DNA of 64,000 nt from an uncultured Lachnospiraceae bacterium (GTDB taxonomy: Bacteria; Bacillota; Clostridia; Lachnospirales; Lachnospiraceae), in NCBI GenBank assembly GCA_910579685.1, contig CAJTVN010000019.1:33525-97524 (forward strand), written 5' to 3'. Below are positions 44,074 to 52,376 of this stretch, piece after piece (positions within the stretch are counted from its first letter, which is position 1; each line of letters begins with the position of its first letter). The position numbers were made by a program, and so were the translations under genes. The notes beneath the pieces were generated by a model. That model was not told the DNA's origin, searched no databases, and was given only the letters and a program-made list of their open reading frames with translations.

Positions 44074-44239
44074 TTATGAAAGCCCCGGACAGCGGCCATG
44101 GGGATGGCGTGTTTACGCGCACAGCCACATGGACATTGGACGGGCAAGCCGGTATGAGTAGGTAGGGCGATAGCCCGGAATACGAATACTGCGGCGATTG
44201 CAGGAGCACGAAGTGCGGAGCAATCGGCTTTCATAGTAA
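44071..44239. ncRNA. Candidate structured RNA element between two terminators
   Basis: The outer arms TTATTATGAAAGCC (44071-44084) and GGCTTTCATAGTAA (44226-44239) form a 14-bp stem with one G-T pair. Inside, on the plus strand, lie CCATG/CATGG, CGG-GCAAG-CCG, GGGC-GATA-GCCC and GCGATTGC-agga-GCAC-gaa-GTGC-gga-GCAATCG. Only spurious ORFs cross it. The dense set of closed stems suggests a folded RNA or a mobile non-coding element. A HEARO/omega-RNA-like relic is one speculative reading. The coding strand of the RNA is not certain. Confidence 0.5.
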
Positions 44240-44281
44240 AACGAAGATATCTCCCTCCGCATCCGGTATGGAAATATCTCC
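44237..44281 (-). terminator. Terminator of the LCP-family gene
   Basis: Reading leftwards, GGAGATATTTCC (from 44281 to 44270) pairs with GGAGATATCTTC (44254 to 44243) with two G-T pairs, then GTTTTA follows. Confidence 0.6.
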
Positions 44282-44299
44282 GTCTCCTTCTGTTTTCTG

Positions 44300-45412
44300 T
44301 CAATACTGCAGATAATCCGACGTGTCCGCTTCCACCTGGGCGCTGAAAACCTGAAGCTCCCTGGATGGCACATAGCTGTAATCGTCAAACAGCACTTCGT
44401 GAAGTCTCACCACATTATTCTCCAGGGAGATGGGCACTACGCAGGCTCCCTCCGTCCTTATGGTGCCTCCGCTTCGCATTCCCTCAAAGGGAAAGCCGTC
44501 GCTCACCGTCACCCGGAAATCCCCGATCACCCCAAGCATGGAAAAAATATCCGCAATGTCCACGGAAGTGCGTATATTGGGAAGCACCGCGTTCACGGCG
44601 TCCGTGAGGCTGCCAAGAGAGGCTCCCTTCGCCTTCTCCATCATGGCAATGAGCACGTTTCTCTGTCTCTCCGCCCGGGCAAAATCATCCCCCACATGCC
44701 GAATCCTGCAGTAGGCCGTGGTCTGCAGGCCGTTCAGCACCTGGCGCCCCGCGGTTGTGACCGGAATGTAATCCGTACCGGCCGTTGCGGTAAAATGCTC
44801 GCCGTCCGTGGTGGTTCCCACCATACTGATCTGGTAATTGTTCAGATGCTTGATCTCGGCCTCCGTCACGTCAATCTCGATTCCTCCCAATGCGTCCACC
44901 GCCTTGGTCAGGCCCTCGAATCCCACCGTGACATAGTCCGTGATATACAGATCCGTGTTCATGTTGATCATTCCCAGCGCCTGCTGTGGACCTCCGAAGG
45001 CATAGGCGCTGTTACACTTTTTGTACGTGTCGTTCCCTATATTTAAATAGGTGTCCCTGTAAATGGAAACCAGGCGCACCTCATGGCTGTCCATGTTCAC
45101 GGAGCAGATCATGATCGTGTCACTTCTGTTGCCTTTTCCGAGATTCTCATCCCTGGAATCCACTCCGAAAAAAGCAATGTTAAAAATACCTGTATATTTA
45201 CTCGGCTCTTCCTCCTTCGTTTCCTCACTGGTAGTTTCCTGAAAATTCTGCTTTATCTGCTCGTTTACGGCAATTTCCTTTTCATTCAGGTTATCCTTCT
45301 TTACCTCGCTGGTGGTGCGAAGCGTCACATACAACACGCCCACAGCTATGATCAGCACCGTAATCTCTACGATTAACAGCGGGATATGCCGCACCCATTT
45401 TTTCTTGTTCAT
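44300..45412 (-). CDS. LytR-CpsA-Psr (LCP) family cell-wall ligase
   Basis: The 370-residue membrane protein has one N-terminal helix (about 9-30), an extracellular linker and the LCP domain (about 75-300). Catalytic-site motifs are FFGVDSRDENLGKGNRSDTIMI, LVSIYRDTYL and the Arg-rich CRIRHVGDDFARAERQRNVL. LCP enzymes transfer teichoic acids or polysaccharides from lipid carriers to peptidoglycan. The start follows AAAGGAG by 12 bases. The gene stands alone between tRNA-Trp and radA. The 194 bases upstream hold no recognisable feature beyond AT-rich promoter-like sequence. Confidence 0.92.
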   Translation of the reverse strand: MNKKKWVRHIPLLIVEITVLIIAVGVLYVTLRTTSEVKKDNLNEKEIAVNEQIKQNFQETTSEETKEEEPSKYTGIFNIAFFGVDSRDENLGKGNRSDTIMICSVNMDSHEVRLVSIYRDTYLNIGNDTYKKCNSAYAFGGPQQALGMINMNTDLYITDYVTVGFEGLTKAVDALGGIEIDVTEAEIKHLNNYQISMVGTTTDGEHFTATAGTDYIPVTTAGRQVLNGLQTTAYCRIRHVGDDFARAERQRNVLIAMMEKAKGASLGSLTDAVNAVLPNIRTSVDIADIFSMLGVIGDFRVTVSDGFPFEGMRSGGTIRTEGACVVPISLENNVVRLHEVLFDDYSYVPSRELQVFSAQVEADTSDYLQY

Positions 45413-45606
45413 TCCTGTAATTAACTCCTTTTATCTGCTGATTTGTGGAGATATGATATAATACCTTTCGATATTTTATCATATTTCCCCGGCCTTGAAC
45501 AGAAAATTTGTTGAATTTTAAAAGATTTTTTAAATTTTGGGGCAAAAACGTCACACTTTTGTCATATTTATCGATAAAAATACACTCTGACACTTTAAAA
45601 AACTTC

Positions 45607-46983
45607 CTATATCAGGTCAACGGCTTCCCCCACATTTTTAACCCCGATTATCCGGATGCCCTCACTCTGCCGCACGCTCTCCATACAGACATAAGGGACG
45701 ATACAGGTGGTGAACCCCAGCTTTCCCGCCTCCTGCACCCGGCTCGGGACCATGCTGACCGCCCTCACCTCTCCGCTTAAGCCAACCTCTCCCATGGCAA
45801 TGACGTTTCCGTCAATGGGACGGTTTTTAAAGCTGGACACAATCGCCATGACAATTCCAAGATCAAGAGCGGGCTCCTGGATTTTGATCCCTCCCGCTAT
45901 ATTCACATAGGCGTCACAGCTTCCCAGCTGAATTCCCAGCCTTTTTTCCAGAACCGCCATCAAAAGGTTCACCCGGTTAAAATCCGTTCCCGTGGTCTGA
46001 CGGCGGGGAATCCCGAAATTACTTGGACAGACAAGAGCCTGGATCTCCACCAGGATGGGCCTGGTTCCCTCCATGGAACAGACCACCACGGAGCCGCTGG
46101 CGTCCCGGGGCCGCCCGCTTAGCATAAACTCCGACGGATTGGGCACTTCCCTTAAGCCGTCCGCACGCATTTCGAATACGCCGATCTCATTGGTTGAGCC
46201 GAAACGGTTTTTTACGCCCCGCAGAATACGGTAGGAGGCATGCCTGTCCCCCTCGAAATAGAGCACCGTATCCACCATGTGCTCCAGTACCCTTGGCCCC
46301 GCCACCGTTCCCTCCTTTGTCACATGTCCCACAAGAAAGATCGACACGTTCAGGCCCTTTGCCAGCTGCAAAAAGGCGCTGGTGGCCTCTCTGACCTGAG
46401 AAACACTGCCAGGCGCTGACGTGATCTCCTCGTGATAAACCGTCTGGATCGAATCGATAATCACCACATTGGGACGGCTCCTTCGTATCGCCTCCCCAAT
46501 GCTCTCCAGTCCGGTCTCGCACAGAAGCTTCAAGTGTTCATTGAAATCCCCGATGCGGTTGGCCCTTATTTTGATCTGCCTCATGGACTCCTCACCGGAG
46601 ACATAAAGCACCTCTCTCCCATCCCCGGCCAGATTCCTGCAGACCTGCAAAAGCAGGGTTGATTTCCCGATTCCGGGATCTCCTCCCACCAGTGTCAAAG
46701 ACCCCTCCACGATCCCTCCTCCAAGAACCCTGTCCAGCTCCGCAATACGGGTCGTGATCCGTTCTTCTTCCCTTAAGGATACCTCCGAGAGCGCCGTGGG
46801 CCGGCTCTTCTCAGGCGAAACAACGCTTCCCCTTGCCTTTGGCGCAGTCTTTCCCGCTCCTGTGACCACCTGCTCCTCCACCATCGTGTTCCATTCCCGG
46901 CATCCCGGACACTGCCCCATCCATTTGGCCGACTCGTATCCGCAGCTCTGGCAGAAAAATACCGTATTTCTTCCTTTCGCCAT
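45607..46983 (-). CDS. radA: DNA repair protein RadA (Sms)
   Basis: The 458-residue RecA-like helicase processes branched recombination intermediates. Domains in order: zinc finger (FFCQSCGYESAKWMGQCPGC, about 9-28), RecA-like ATPase with Walker A GGDPGIGKSTLL, the RadA-specific KNRFGSTNEIG, and a C-terminal Lon-protease-like domain without protease activity (GGIKIQEPALDLG, AMGEVGLSGEVRAV). The length is normal. It lies downstream of clpC, as often in Firmicutes. Confidence 0.95.
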   Translation of the reverse strand: MAKGRNTVFFCQSCGYESAKWMGQCPGCREWNTMVEEQVVTGAGKTAPKARGSVVSPEKSRPTALSEVSLREEERITTRIAELDRVLGGGIVEGSLTLVGGDPGIGKSTLLLQVCRNLAGDGREVLYVSGEESMRQIKIRANRIGDFNEHLKLLCETGLESIGEAIRRSRPNVVIIDSIQTVYHEEITSAPGSVSQVREATSAFLQLAKGLNVSIFLVGHVTKEGTVAGPRVLEHMVDTVLYFEGDRHASYRILRGVKNRFGSTNEIGVFEMRADGLREVPNPSEFMLSGRPRDASGSVVVCSMEGTRPILVEIQALVCPSNFGIPRRQTTGTDFNRVNLLMAVLEKRLGIQLGSCDAYVNIAGGIKIQEPALDLGIVMAIVSSFKNRPIDGNVIAMGEVGLSGEVRAVSMVPSRVQEAGKLGFTTCIVPYVCMESVRQSEGIRIIGVKNVGEAVDLI

Positions 46984-47040
46984 GTTTATCCTCGCTCTGT
47001 CCTGTCTTTGTAAGGCTTTCCCTCACACTCTTCACCACAG

Positions 47041-47076
47041 GAAAAGTGCCTTCCCCCAAGAAAGGCAGAAGGCACT
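47041..47076 (-). terminator. Terminator after the 137-residue protein gene
   Basis: The stem AGTGCCTTC (47045-47053) / GAAGGCACT (47068-47076) is followed, reading leftwards, by TTTTCC. Confidence 0.6.
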
Positions 47077-47086
47077 GATCTTCCTC

Positions 47087-47500
47087 TCACTGTGCTATTA
47101 TCCGTACCTGTGTTTCCCCCGCTTCGGCAAGCTCCACGCTGATATTGAGCTTTCCCGCAAGATTTGTCTTCATGGTTCCGATACTTTCACCTGCAACAAA
47201 CACCTCGTATTCCGAGGACTCTGCAAGCTGAATGGTTATCTGCGCATCCTCGCTGCCCTCTACCAGGAAACGGACACCTTCCTCCGTCTCCTCGAAATTC
47301 AACACACTGGTACCGGGAACCGATTCATAGACAAACATACCATTTCTCTCCAGCTTGGTCATTGTCTTAAAGGTTTTTACCTTGTACAGATCACCTCTGT
47401 GCTCAAAGTCCTCTACCTTTGCCTTCGCCTCCAGCCTGTGGTTTCCAAAACTGATGCTTCCATCTGCTTCCCTGCGGAGCAATTCCTCTACTACAGCCAT
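47087..47500 (-). CDS. Conserved small beta-rich protein of unknown function
   Basis: The 137-residue protein has no signal or membrane helix. It reads as alternating strands (SISFGNHRLEAKAKVEDF; FVYESVPGTSVLNFEE; KLNISVELAEAGETQVRII). Similar proteins in Lachnospiraceae have been labelled endosialidase-like, but no catalytic motif is apparent and I would not use that as a function. GGAGG lies 6-7 bases upstream of the start, and a terminator follows. It lies between clpC and radA, so a housekeeping role is possible. Confidence 0.8.
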   Translation of the reverse strand: MAVVEELLRREADGSISFGNHRLEAKAKVEDFEHRGDLYKVKTFKTMTKLERNGMFVYESVPGTSVLNFEETEEGVRFLVEGSEDAQITIQLAESSEYEVFVAGESIGTMKTNLAGKLNISVELAEAGETQVRIIAQ

Positions 47501-47575
47501 TCTTATGTCCTCCTAAATGCAATCATTGGAATACTATCAGTATAATATATTTTCAGCCCGACTGCCACATAAAAA

Positions 47576-50032
47576 TTATTTTATGCCGGTTTTTGTCTCA
47601 AAAACCACGTTGTCCCTGCGAAAGCCCGCTAACACACTGTCACCCCTGGCGATACGGCCTTCCAGGATTTCCTGTGCCAGCTTATCCTCCACCACCTGCT
47701 GCAGCGCTCTCTTTAAAGGTCTTGCCCCCATCTTATAATCTGCATATTTCTCAATAATATGCTCTTTCAGTGAATTGCTCACCGTAAGCCGGATCTGCAT
47801 CTGCTCCTGGCATCTCGCCGCCAGGTTCGAGCACAGCAACGTAATGATCTCATGCATATTCTCACGGCTGAGCGGATGGAACACCATGATCTCATCAATC
47901 CGGTTGATAAATTCCGGTTTAAAAATACGTTTTACTTCCTCCATCACTCCGGCCTTCATCTTCTCATATTCCTGTTCTTTTGTGGTTGCCGCGGAAAAGC
48001 CCAGATTCTTGGGCTCCACGATCCGCTGAGCCCCGGCATTGGAGGTCATGATAAGAATCGTGTTCTTGAAACTTACCTTTCTGCCCTTGGAATCCGTGAT
48101 ATGTCCGTCGTCAAGGACCTGCAAAAGCACATTAAACACGTCCGGATGGGCCTTTTCGATCTCGTCAAAAAGAACCACCGAATACGGATTCTTGCGGATC
48201 TTCTCGGAAAGCTGCCCGCCCTCCTCAAAGCCCACGTAGCCCGGAGGGGAACCGATCATTTTGGAAACCGAATGGCCCTCCATATACTCGGACATATCCA
48301 CGCGGATCAGCGCCTCCTGGGAACCAAACATGGCCTCCGCCAGGGCTTTGGAGAGCTCCGTCTTGCCCACGCCGGTTGGCCCGAGAAACAGGAAGGAACC
48401 GATGGGCCTTCCGGGATCCTGCAGCCCCACTCTCCCCCTGCGTATTGCCCGGGAGAGGGCACTCACCGCATCCTTCTGCCCGATCACGCGCTTGTGAAGA
48501 ATCTTTTCCAGCTTCAGAAGCCTCTCGCTTTCTTTCTCCGTCAGCTTCCGGACCGGTATCTTTGTCCAGGCCGCCACCACCTGGGCGATCTCGTTTTCCC
48601 CGATCTCCAGGATCTGCTCCTCCTGCTTCTTCCTGCCGTTATCCTTCATCTTTTCATACTTTTTGGCAAGCTTATCCTGCTCCTTGCGAAGGGCCGCCGC
48701 CTGCTCGAAATTCTCCTCCTTGAGGCACCTGACCAGCTCCCGGTCCGTCTCGGAAATTCGGCTCAGCATCTCTTTGAGGCTTTCCGGCGTGTTCATTGCC
48801 TTAAGCCGTGCGGCCGCCGCCGCCTCGTCAATCAGGTCAATGGCCTTGTCCGGCAGGTTCCTGTCGTTGATGTAGCGCTCCGAGAAGTGAACGGCCGCCG
48901 CAATAGCTTCCTTCGTTATGACAACCTGGTGATGCTCTTCAAACTTGTGCGCAATCCCGCTGAGAATCTGAATTGCCTGCTGCGTGGTTGGCTCCTCCAC
49001 CATAACCGACTGAAACCGCCTCTCGAGAGCCGCATCCTTCTCCACGTATTTGTGGTACTCCGCTATGGTGGTTGCGCCGATCAGCTGCAGCTCTCCCCTT
49101 GCCAGGGATGGCTTTAAGATATTGGAGGCGTCAATAGCCCCTTCGGCGCCTCCTGCACCGATGATGGTATGCATTTCATCCAGGAACAGGATTACATTTC
49201 CATCCTCCTCCACCTCGCGGATCACTCTCTTGATCCTTTCCTCAAATTCGCCTCTGTACTTGGAGCCTGCCACCATTCCCGACAGATCCAGCACGAGAAG
49301 ACGCTTGTTCTGAACCGTGAAAGGCACCTCTCCGGCGGCGATCCGCTCTGCAAGGCCTTCCACCACAGCCGTCTTGCCCACGCCGGGTTCTCCGATCAGA
49401 CAGGGATTGTTTTTGCTTCTGCGGCTTAAGATCTCGATCACTCTGCGGATTTCCTCCTCCCGCCCGATCACCGGATCCAGCTTTCCCTCCGCCGCAAGGG
49501 CGGTCAGATCCCTGCTGTACTGATCCAGGGTGGAAGTAGACGCCTTCTTTCCCTTCTGCTTCCTGGCAAAATCCTCCTTGTACAGTCCCGCATCCTCGCC
49601 CATGGCGGTCAGTGTGTCCATATAAAGCTTGTGTATGGGAATCCCCATGGTTTTCAAAAGTCTTGCCGCAACGCTTTCCGACTCCCGAAGGAGAGCAAGA
49701 AGAATATGCTCCGTTCCCGTCTGCTGCGCCCCGAAGCGGTCCGCCTGTCTGTGCGCCTCTTCCAGAATCGCCCGGGCCCTTGGGGAATATCCCTCCTTCT
49801 CCTTTACAATAACGGCTCCCTCCGGCACAATCAGTTCCTTTATCATATCCAGGAGACGATTCTGGTCCACGCCGTTTTCAGACAAAACCCGGGCCGCAAC
49901 ACCTGTATTCTCCCGAATGAGCCCGATCAGTATATGCTCCGTCCCCACATAGCCTATCCGCATCCGGCCCGCCACTCTCTCCGCCAGAGAAAGCGCCGTC
50001 CTCGCCTTATCTGTAAAACCTCCTGCCTGCAT
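47576..50032 (-). CDS. clpC: Clp protease ATP-binding subunit ClpC
   Basis: The 818-residue AAA+ unfoldase feeds proteins to ClpP. Domains: double Clp-N repeat (1-145; [24 protein letters not shown]), first AAA with [13 protein letters not shown], a middle domain with a UVR-like coiled coil ([17 protein letters not shown]), second AAA with [14 protein letters not shown], and a C-terminal D2 small domain. The ATG at 50032 ([10 protein letters not shown]) is chosen because GGAGG lies 8 bases away, inside the end of the upstream gntR. Only one base separates that stop from this start, so translation is coupled. There is no ctsR-mcsAB as in Bacillus. Confidence 0.95.
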   Translation of the reverse strand: MQAGGFTDKARTALSLAERVAGRMRIGYVGTEHILIGLIRENTGVAARVLSENGVDQNRLLDMIKELIVPEGAVIVKEKEGYSPRARAILEEAHRQADRFGAQQTGTEHILLALLRESESVAARLLKTMGIPIHKLYMDTLTAMGEDAGLYKEDFARKQKGKKASTSTLDQYSRDLTALAAEGKLDPVIGREEEIRRVIEILSRRSKNNPCLIGEPGVGKTAVVEGLAERIAAGEVPFTVQNKRLLVLDLSGMVAGSKYRGEFEERIKRVIREVEEDGNVILFLDEMHTIIGAGGAEGAIDASNILKPSLARGELQLIGATTIAEYHKYVEKDAALERRFQSVMVEEPTTQQAIQILSGIAHKFEEHHQVVITKEAIAAAVHFSERYINDRNLPDKAIDLIDEAAAAARLKAMNTPESLKEMLSRISETDRELVRCLKEENFEQAAALRKEQDKLAKKYEKMKDNGRKKQEEQILEIGENEIAQVVAAWTKIPVRKLTEKESERLLKLEKILHKRVIGQKDAVSALSRAIRRGRVGLQDPGRPIGSFLFLGPTGVGKTELSKALAEAMFGSQEALIRVDMSEYMEGHSVSKMIGSPPGYVGFEEGGQLSEKIRKNPYSVVLFDEIEKAHPDVFNVLLQVLDDGHITDSKGRKVSFKNTILIMTSNAGAQRIVEPKNLGFSAATTKEQEYEKMKAGVMEEVKRIFKPEFINRIDEIMVFHPLSRENMHEIITLLCSNLAARCQEQMQIRLTVSNSLKEHIIEKYADYKMGARPLKRALQQVVEDKLAQEILEGRIARGDSVLAGFRRDNVVFETKTGIK

Positions 50033-50033
50033 G

Positions 50034-50408
50034 TCAAAATCCTCCATACTCATCATATATTTCATCTATCATCACATAGATTTCTTCCTTGGATATCCCC
50101 TTACAGCTGGCTTTTGCCAGGAGGATATGAAGATCCTTGTCAATTTCCTCCATTGCCTTCAGCTTATCCGCATTGAGGGCAATCACGGCGCCCTTTCTTC
50201 TGTCCACCTTAACAAAGCCTTCCTGCCGCAGTACATGGTACGCTTTGTTAACCGTGTGCATATTGATTCCGATCTCCTCCGCCAGGCATCTCACCGAAGG
50301 CAGCGCATCCCCTTCCTGGTATTTGGCAGTGGCGATTCCGAATATAATCTGATTGCGGAGCTGCAGATAGAGTGCCTCTTCACTGTTAAAATCTATCTCT
50401 ATTACCAT
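50034..50408 (-). CDS. GntR-family (YtrA-type) regulator coupled to clpC
   Basis: The 124-residue protein has an N-terminal GntR HTH (1-75; EALYLQLRNQIIFGIATAKYQEGDALPSVRCLAEEIGINMHTVNKAYHVLRQEG) and a short helical C-terminus as in the YtrA subfamily. It takes the position ctsR holds in Bacillus, directly before clpC and overlapping its ribosome site. Self-control of a clpC operon is a reasonable inference. The start follows AAGGAGA by 6 bases. Confidence 0.9.
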   Translation of the reverse strand: MVIEIDFNSEEALYLQLRNQIIFGIATAKYQEGDALPSVRCLAEEIGINMHTVNKAYHVLRQEGFVKVDRRKGAVIALNADKLKAMEEIDKDLHILLAKASCKGISKEEIYVMIDEIYDEYGGF

Positions 50409-50444
50409 GAAATCTCCTTCCTTCGGTGTCGTCCAACTGTGAAT

Positions 50445-50471
50445 AAGAGGAATAGCCCCGCTATCCCTCTT
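50445..50471. terminator. Hairpin between the SH3-repeat gene and gntR-clpC
   Basis: The stem AAGAGGAATAGC (50445-50456) / GCTATCCCTCTT (50460-50471) has one internal mismatch pair and a CCC loop. The T-run follows on the plus strand, but both neighbours are on the minus strand, where it could act as a weak terminator or leader structure. Confidence 0.5.
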
Positions 50472-50482
50472 TTCTTTTGCAT

Positions 50483-51856
50483 TTATAAATCTTTATCGTC
50501 CATGTTTAAAAACTCAAATTCAAACTCGTCGTCATCGAGAAGGAAATTCTGCGCCTTTCTGGGAGCTGCCTTTTTTACCGGTCTGCGCTCGGCAGCCTGC
50601 AGCTCGGGTTCCTCCGCCGGCTCCTGCCTTACGGCTCTCTCCCTGGGCTTTGGCTGCTTCTCCCTTGCGGGCCGGATCCTTTCCTCGCTCTCGACGGCCG
50701 GAGCAGGCCTTTTTCGCCTTACCGGCTCCTGCGGTTCCTCCTCTGCCGGGACAATGCGCCTTTTCTTCCTCACCACGGGCTCGGGCTCTTCCTCTTCCTC
50801 CTCTTCTTCCTCTTCCTCGTCCTCATAATCCTCGTAATACAGATCACGGATCTTGAGAAGAAGAACGGTGATGACGATCACCAGGATCACCACGATTACC
50901 GCAAGGACAATAATAATAATCTTTTCGTTCTGGACCTGTTTTTCCAGCTCCGCACTGTTCGTGTTCGCCTGGTTCACCACGTTCAGGAGATCCTGAACTT
51001 TCATCATGGTGCCGTTTGTATTGTCATACAGCCAGTATGTGTCCTCGTTGTAGACCACTTCGTAGTCGTTGTGCTCCGGCTGCGGCGCTTCCTCAGGTGC
51101 AGGCTCCGGCTCGCCGCCTTCCGGATTTTCCCCTTCCGGATTCTCTCCCTCCGGGCTGCCCTCCCCTTCCGGGGTTTCCCCCTCCGGACTCTCTCCCTCC
51201 GGGGCTGTACCGCCATCTGCGGGCTGTTCCGGAGCGGCCGCTCCCAATGTCACAAGATCGGAGCGGATATATCCCTCAATATTCTTGCCCTCGTGATTAC
51301 AGGTAATCTGATACCACTTTTTGCCCGCACTGTCATTTGCCTCGCCAATCAGGGTAATCGCGGTTCCCTGGGGAAGAGAGCCGATTGCGCCATGGTTCGT
51401 GGATGCCCCGGAACGGACCTTCACGCTGGCCGGGGTGACGGTTGCCGACTGCTCGCTGATTGCCGTAGGCACCGTTGCCGCCGGTGCGGAGCCTCCATCC
51501 GACTGTGATGTGGAGGAAGAGCTGCCCGCTGACACAACAATCTCCTCATTGGTCTTCACGAGGTCGCTCCGAATAAAGCCGTACCCGTTGTTTGCTATGG
51601 GAACCTTATACCACTTCACGCCGGCACTGTCGGCCTCCGCCCCCACAATGTCAATCACCTTGCCCTTTACCGTACTTCCGACCACTTCGCTGTTTCCATC
51701 CGCCTGCGCCCTGATCTTGGCCGTCTCCGCAAGAACCGTCCCTTCTGCGGCCTGGCTCACAAAGCCTCCAAGACAAAACACGGCAAGGCACACGGTAACT
51801 GCCAGCACGCCTTTCATCAAACTTATCTTCCGATACAGATTCCTTATCGTTTTCAA
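50483..51856 (-). CDS. Membrane protein with two SH3b domains, Pro-Glu-Gly repeats and an acidic/basic tail
   Basis: The 457-residue protein has a signal/anchor segment (about 14-34), then two bacterial SH3 domains (39-100 and 139-203; KIRAQADGNSEVVGSTVKGK, KVRSGASTNHGAIGSLPQG). PEGE/PEGEN repeats follow (about 219-248), then a membrane helix (313-335), a run of about a dozen Glu (about 346-358) and a Lys/Arg/Pro/Glu-rich cytosolic tail ending EFEFEFLNMDDKDL. The SH3 pair probably binds cell wall. I chose a TTG start at 51856 because AAAGGAG lies 8 bases upstream; the ATG at 51880 has no site and would overlap the preceding gene. Confidence 0.8.
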   Translation of the reverse strand: MKTIRNLYRKISLMKGVLAVTVCLAVFCLGGFVSQAAEGTVLAETAKIRAQADGNSEVVGSTVKGKVIDIVGAEADSAGVKWYKVPIANNGYGFIRSDLVKTNEEIVVSAGSSSSTSQSDGGSAPAATVPTAISEQSATVTPASVKVRSGASTNHGAIGSLPQGTAITLIGEANDSAGKKWYQITCNHEGKNIEGYIRSDLVTLGAAAPEQPADGGTAPEGESPEGETPEGEGSPEGENPEGENPEGGEPEPAPEEAPQPEHNDYEVVYNEDTYWLYDNTNGTMMKVQDLLNVVNQANTNSAELEKQVQNEKIIIIVLAVIVVILVIVITVLLLKIRDLYYEDYEDEEEEEEEEEEEPEPVVRKKRRIVPAEEEPQEPVRRKRPAPAVESEERIRPAREKQPKPRERAVRQEPAEEPELQAAERRPVKKAAPRKAQNFLLDDDEFEFEFLNMDDKDL

Positions 51857-51869
51857 TGTTTCTTCTCCT

Positions 51870-52340
51870 TTATCTGTCATATGTAAATCGTTTGCTTCCG
51901 CTCTCACCCTGCGTGGCGGCAGCGCTTCCGCTCCTGCTCGGCGCCTTCGCCTTCCGGAGAATCCGGGCATCCTCCTCCACCTGGCGGTGAAAGATTGCCT
52001 CGCACTTTGCGCAGAGCTTGCCGCTGTTTATACTCTCCCCGCACATTTCGCAACGGATGTATCCGCCACGGCTGTCAATCACCTCAAACCGGTTCTCTTT
52101 GATCATATCACGGATCGACTTGTGGCTGACCCTCGTGGCTTCCGAGATCTGGGTCACGTTTGCCCCGCGGTGTTCATCCAGATAATTGCGAACCTTTCCG
52201 TAATCGTCATATTCAACTGCGCCGCAGTTTTCACACTTATACTCTCCAAGTCCTTTATAGACCAGCACGCCCTCGCACTCTTTGCATACCACCGGGCAGT
52301 CGTACTCTTCCATCATCCTCTTTTTCAATGTCTCATCCAT
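51870..52340 (-). CDS. Zinc-ribbon / HTH protein (YvyF-like)
   Basis: The 156-residue protein has a zinc ribbon at the start (VVCKECEGVLVYKGLGEYKCENCG), a helix-turn-helix in the middle (VRNYLDEHRGANVTQISEATRVSHKSIRDMI) and a second zinc ribbon (YIRCEMCGESINSGKLCAKCEAIF). It resembles the flagellar-operon protein YvyF, yet no flagellar gene is near. The C-terminal tail is Ser/Arg-rich. It starts 36 bases after purD with AAGGAG and runs into the SH3-repeat gene, so all may be one transcript. The role is unknown; nucleic acid binding is likely. Confidence 0.8.
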   Translation of the reverse strand: MDETLKKRMMEEYDCPVVCKECEGVLVYKGLGEYKCENCGAVEYDDYGKVRNYLDEHRGANVTQISEATRVSHKSIRDMIKENRFEVIDSRGGYIRCEMCGESINSGKLCAKCEAIFHRQVEEDARILRKAKAPSRSGSAAATQGESGSKRFTYDR

Positions 52341-52376
52341 AATAAGGAACTCCTTCTTTCTTAATAATACTTGGGT

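Noticed and set aside
43871..44388. Three small minus-strand frames across tRNA-Trp and the structured element
   Set aside because: They cross a certain tRNA and a folded RNA region and share no ribosome site; likely the source of spurious hypothetical proteins.
47852..49117. 421-codon plus-strand frame opposite clpC
   Set aside because: Shadow of clpC with typical reversed-codon composition.
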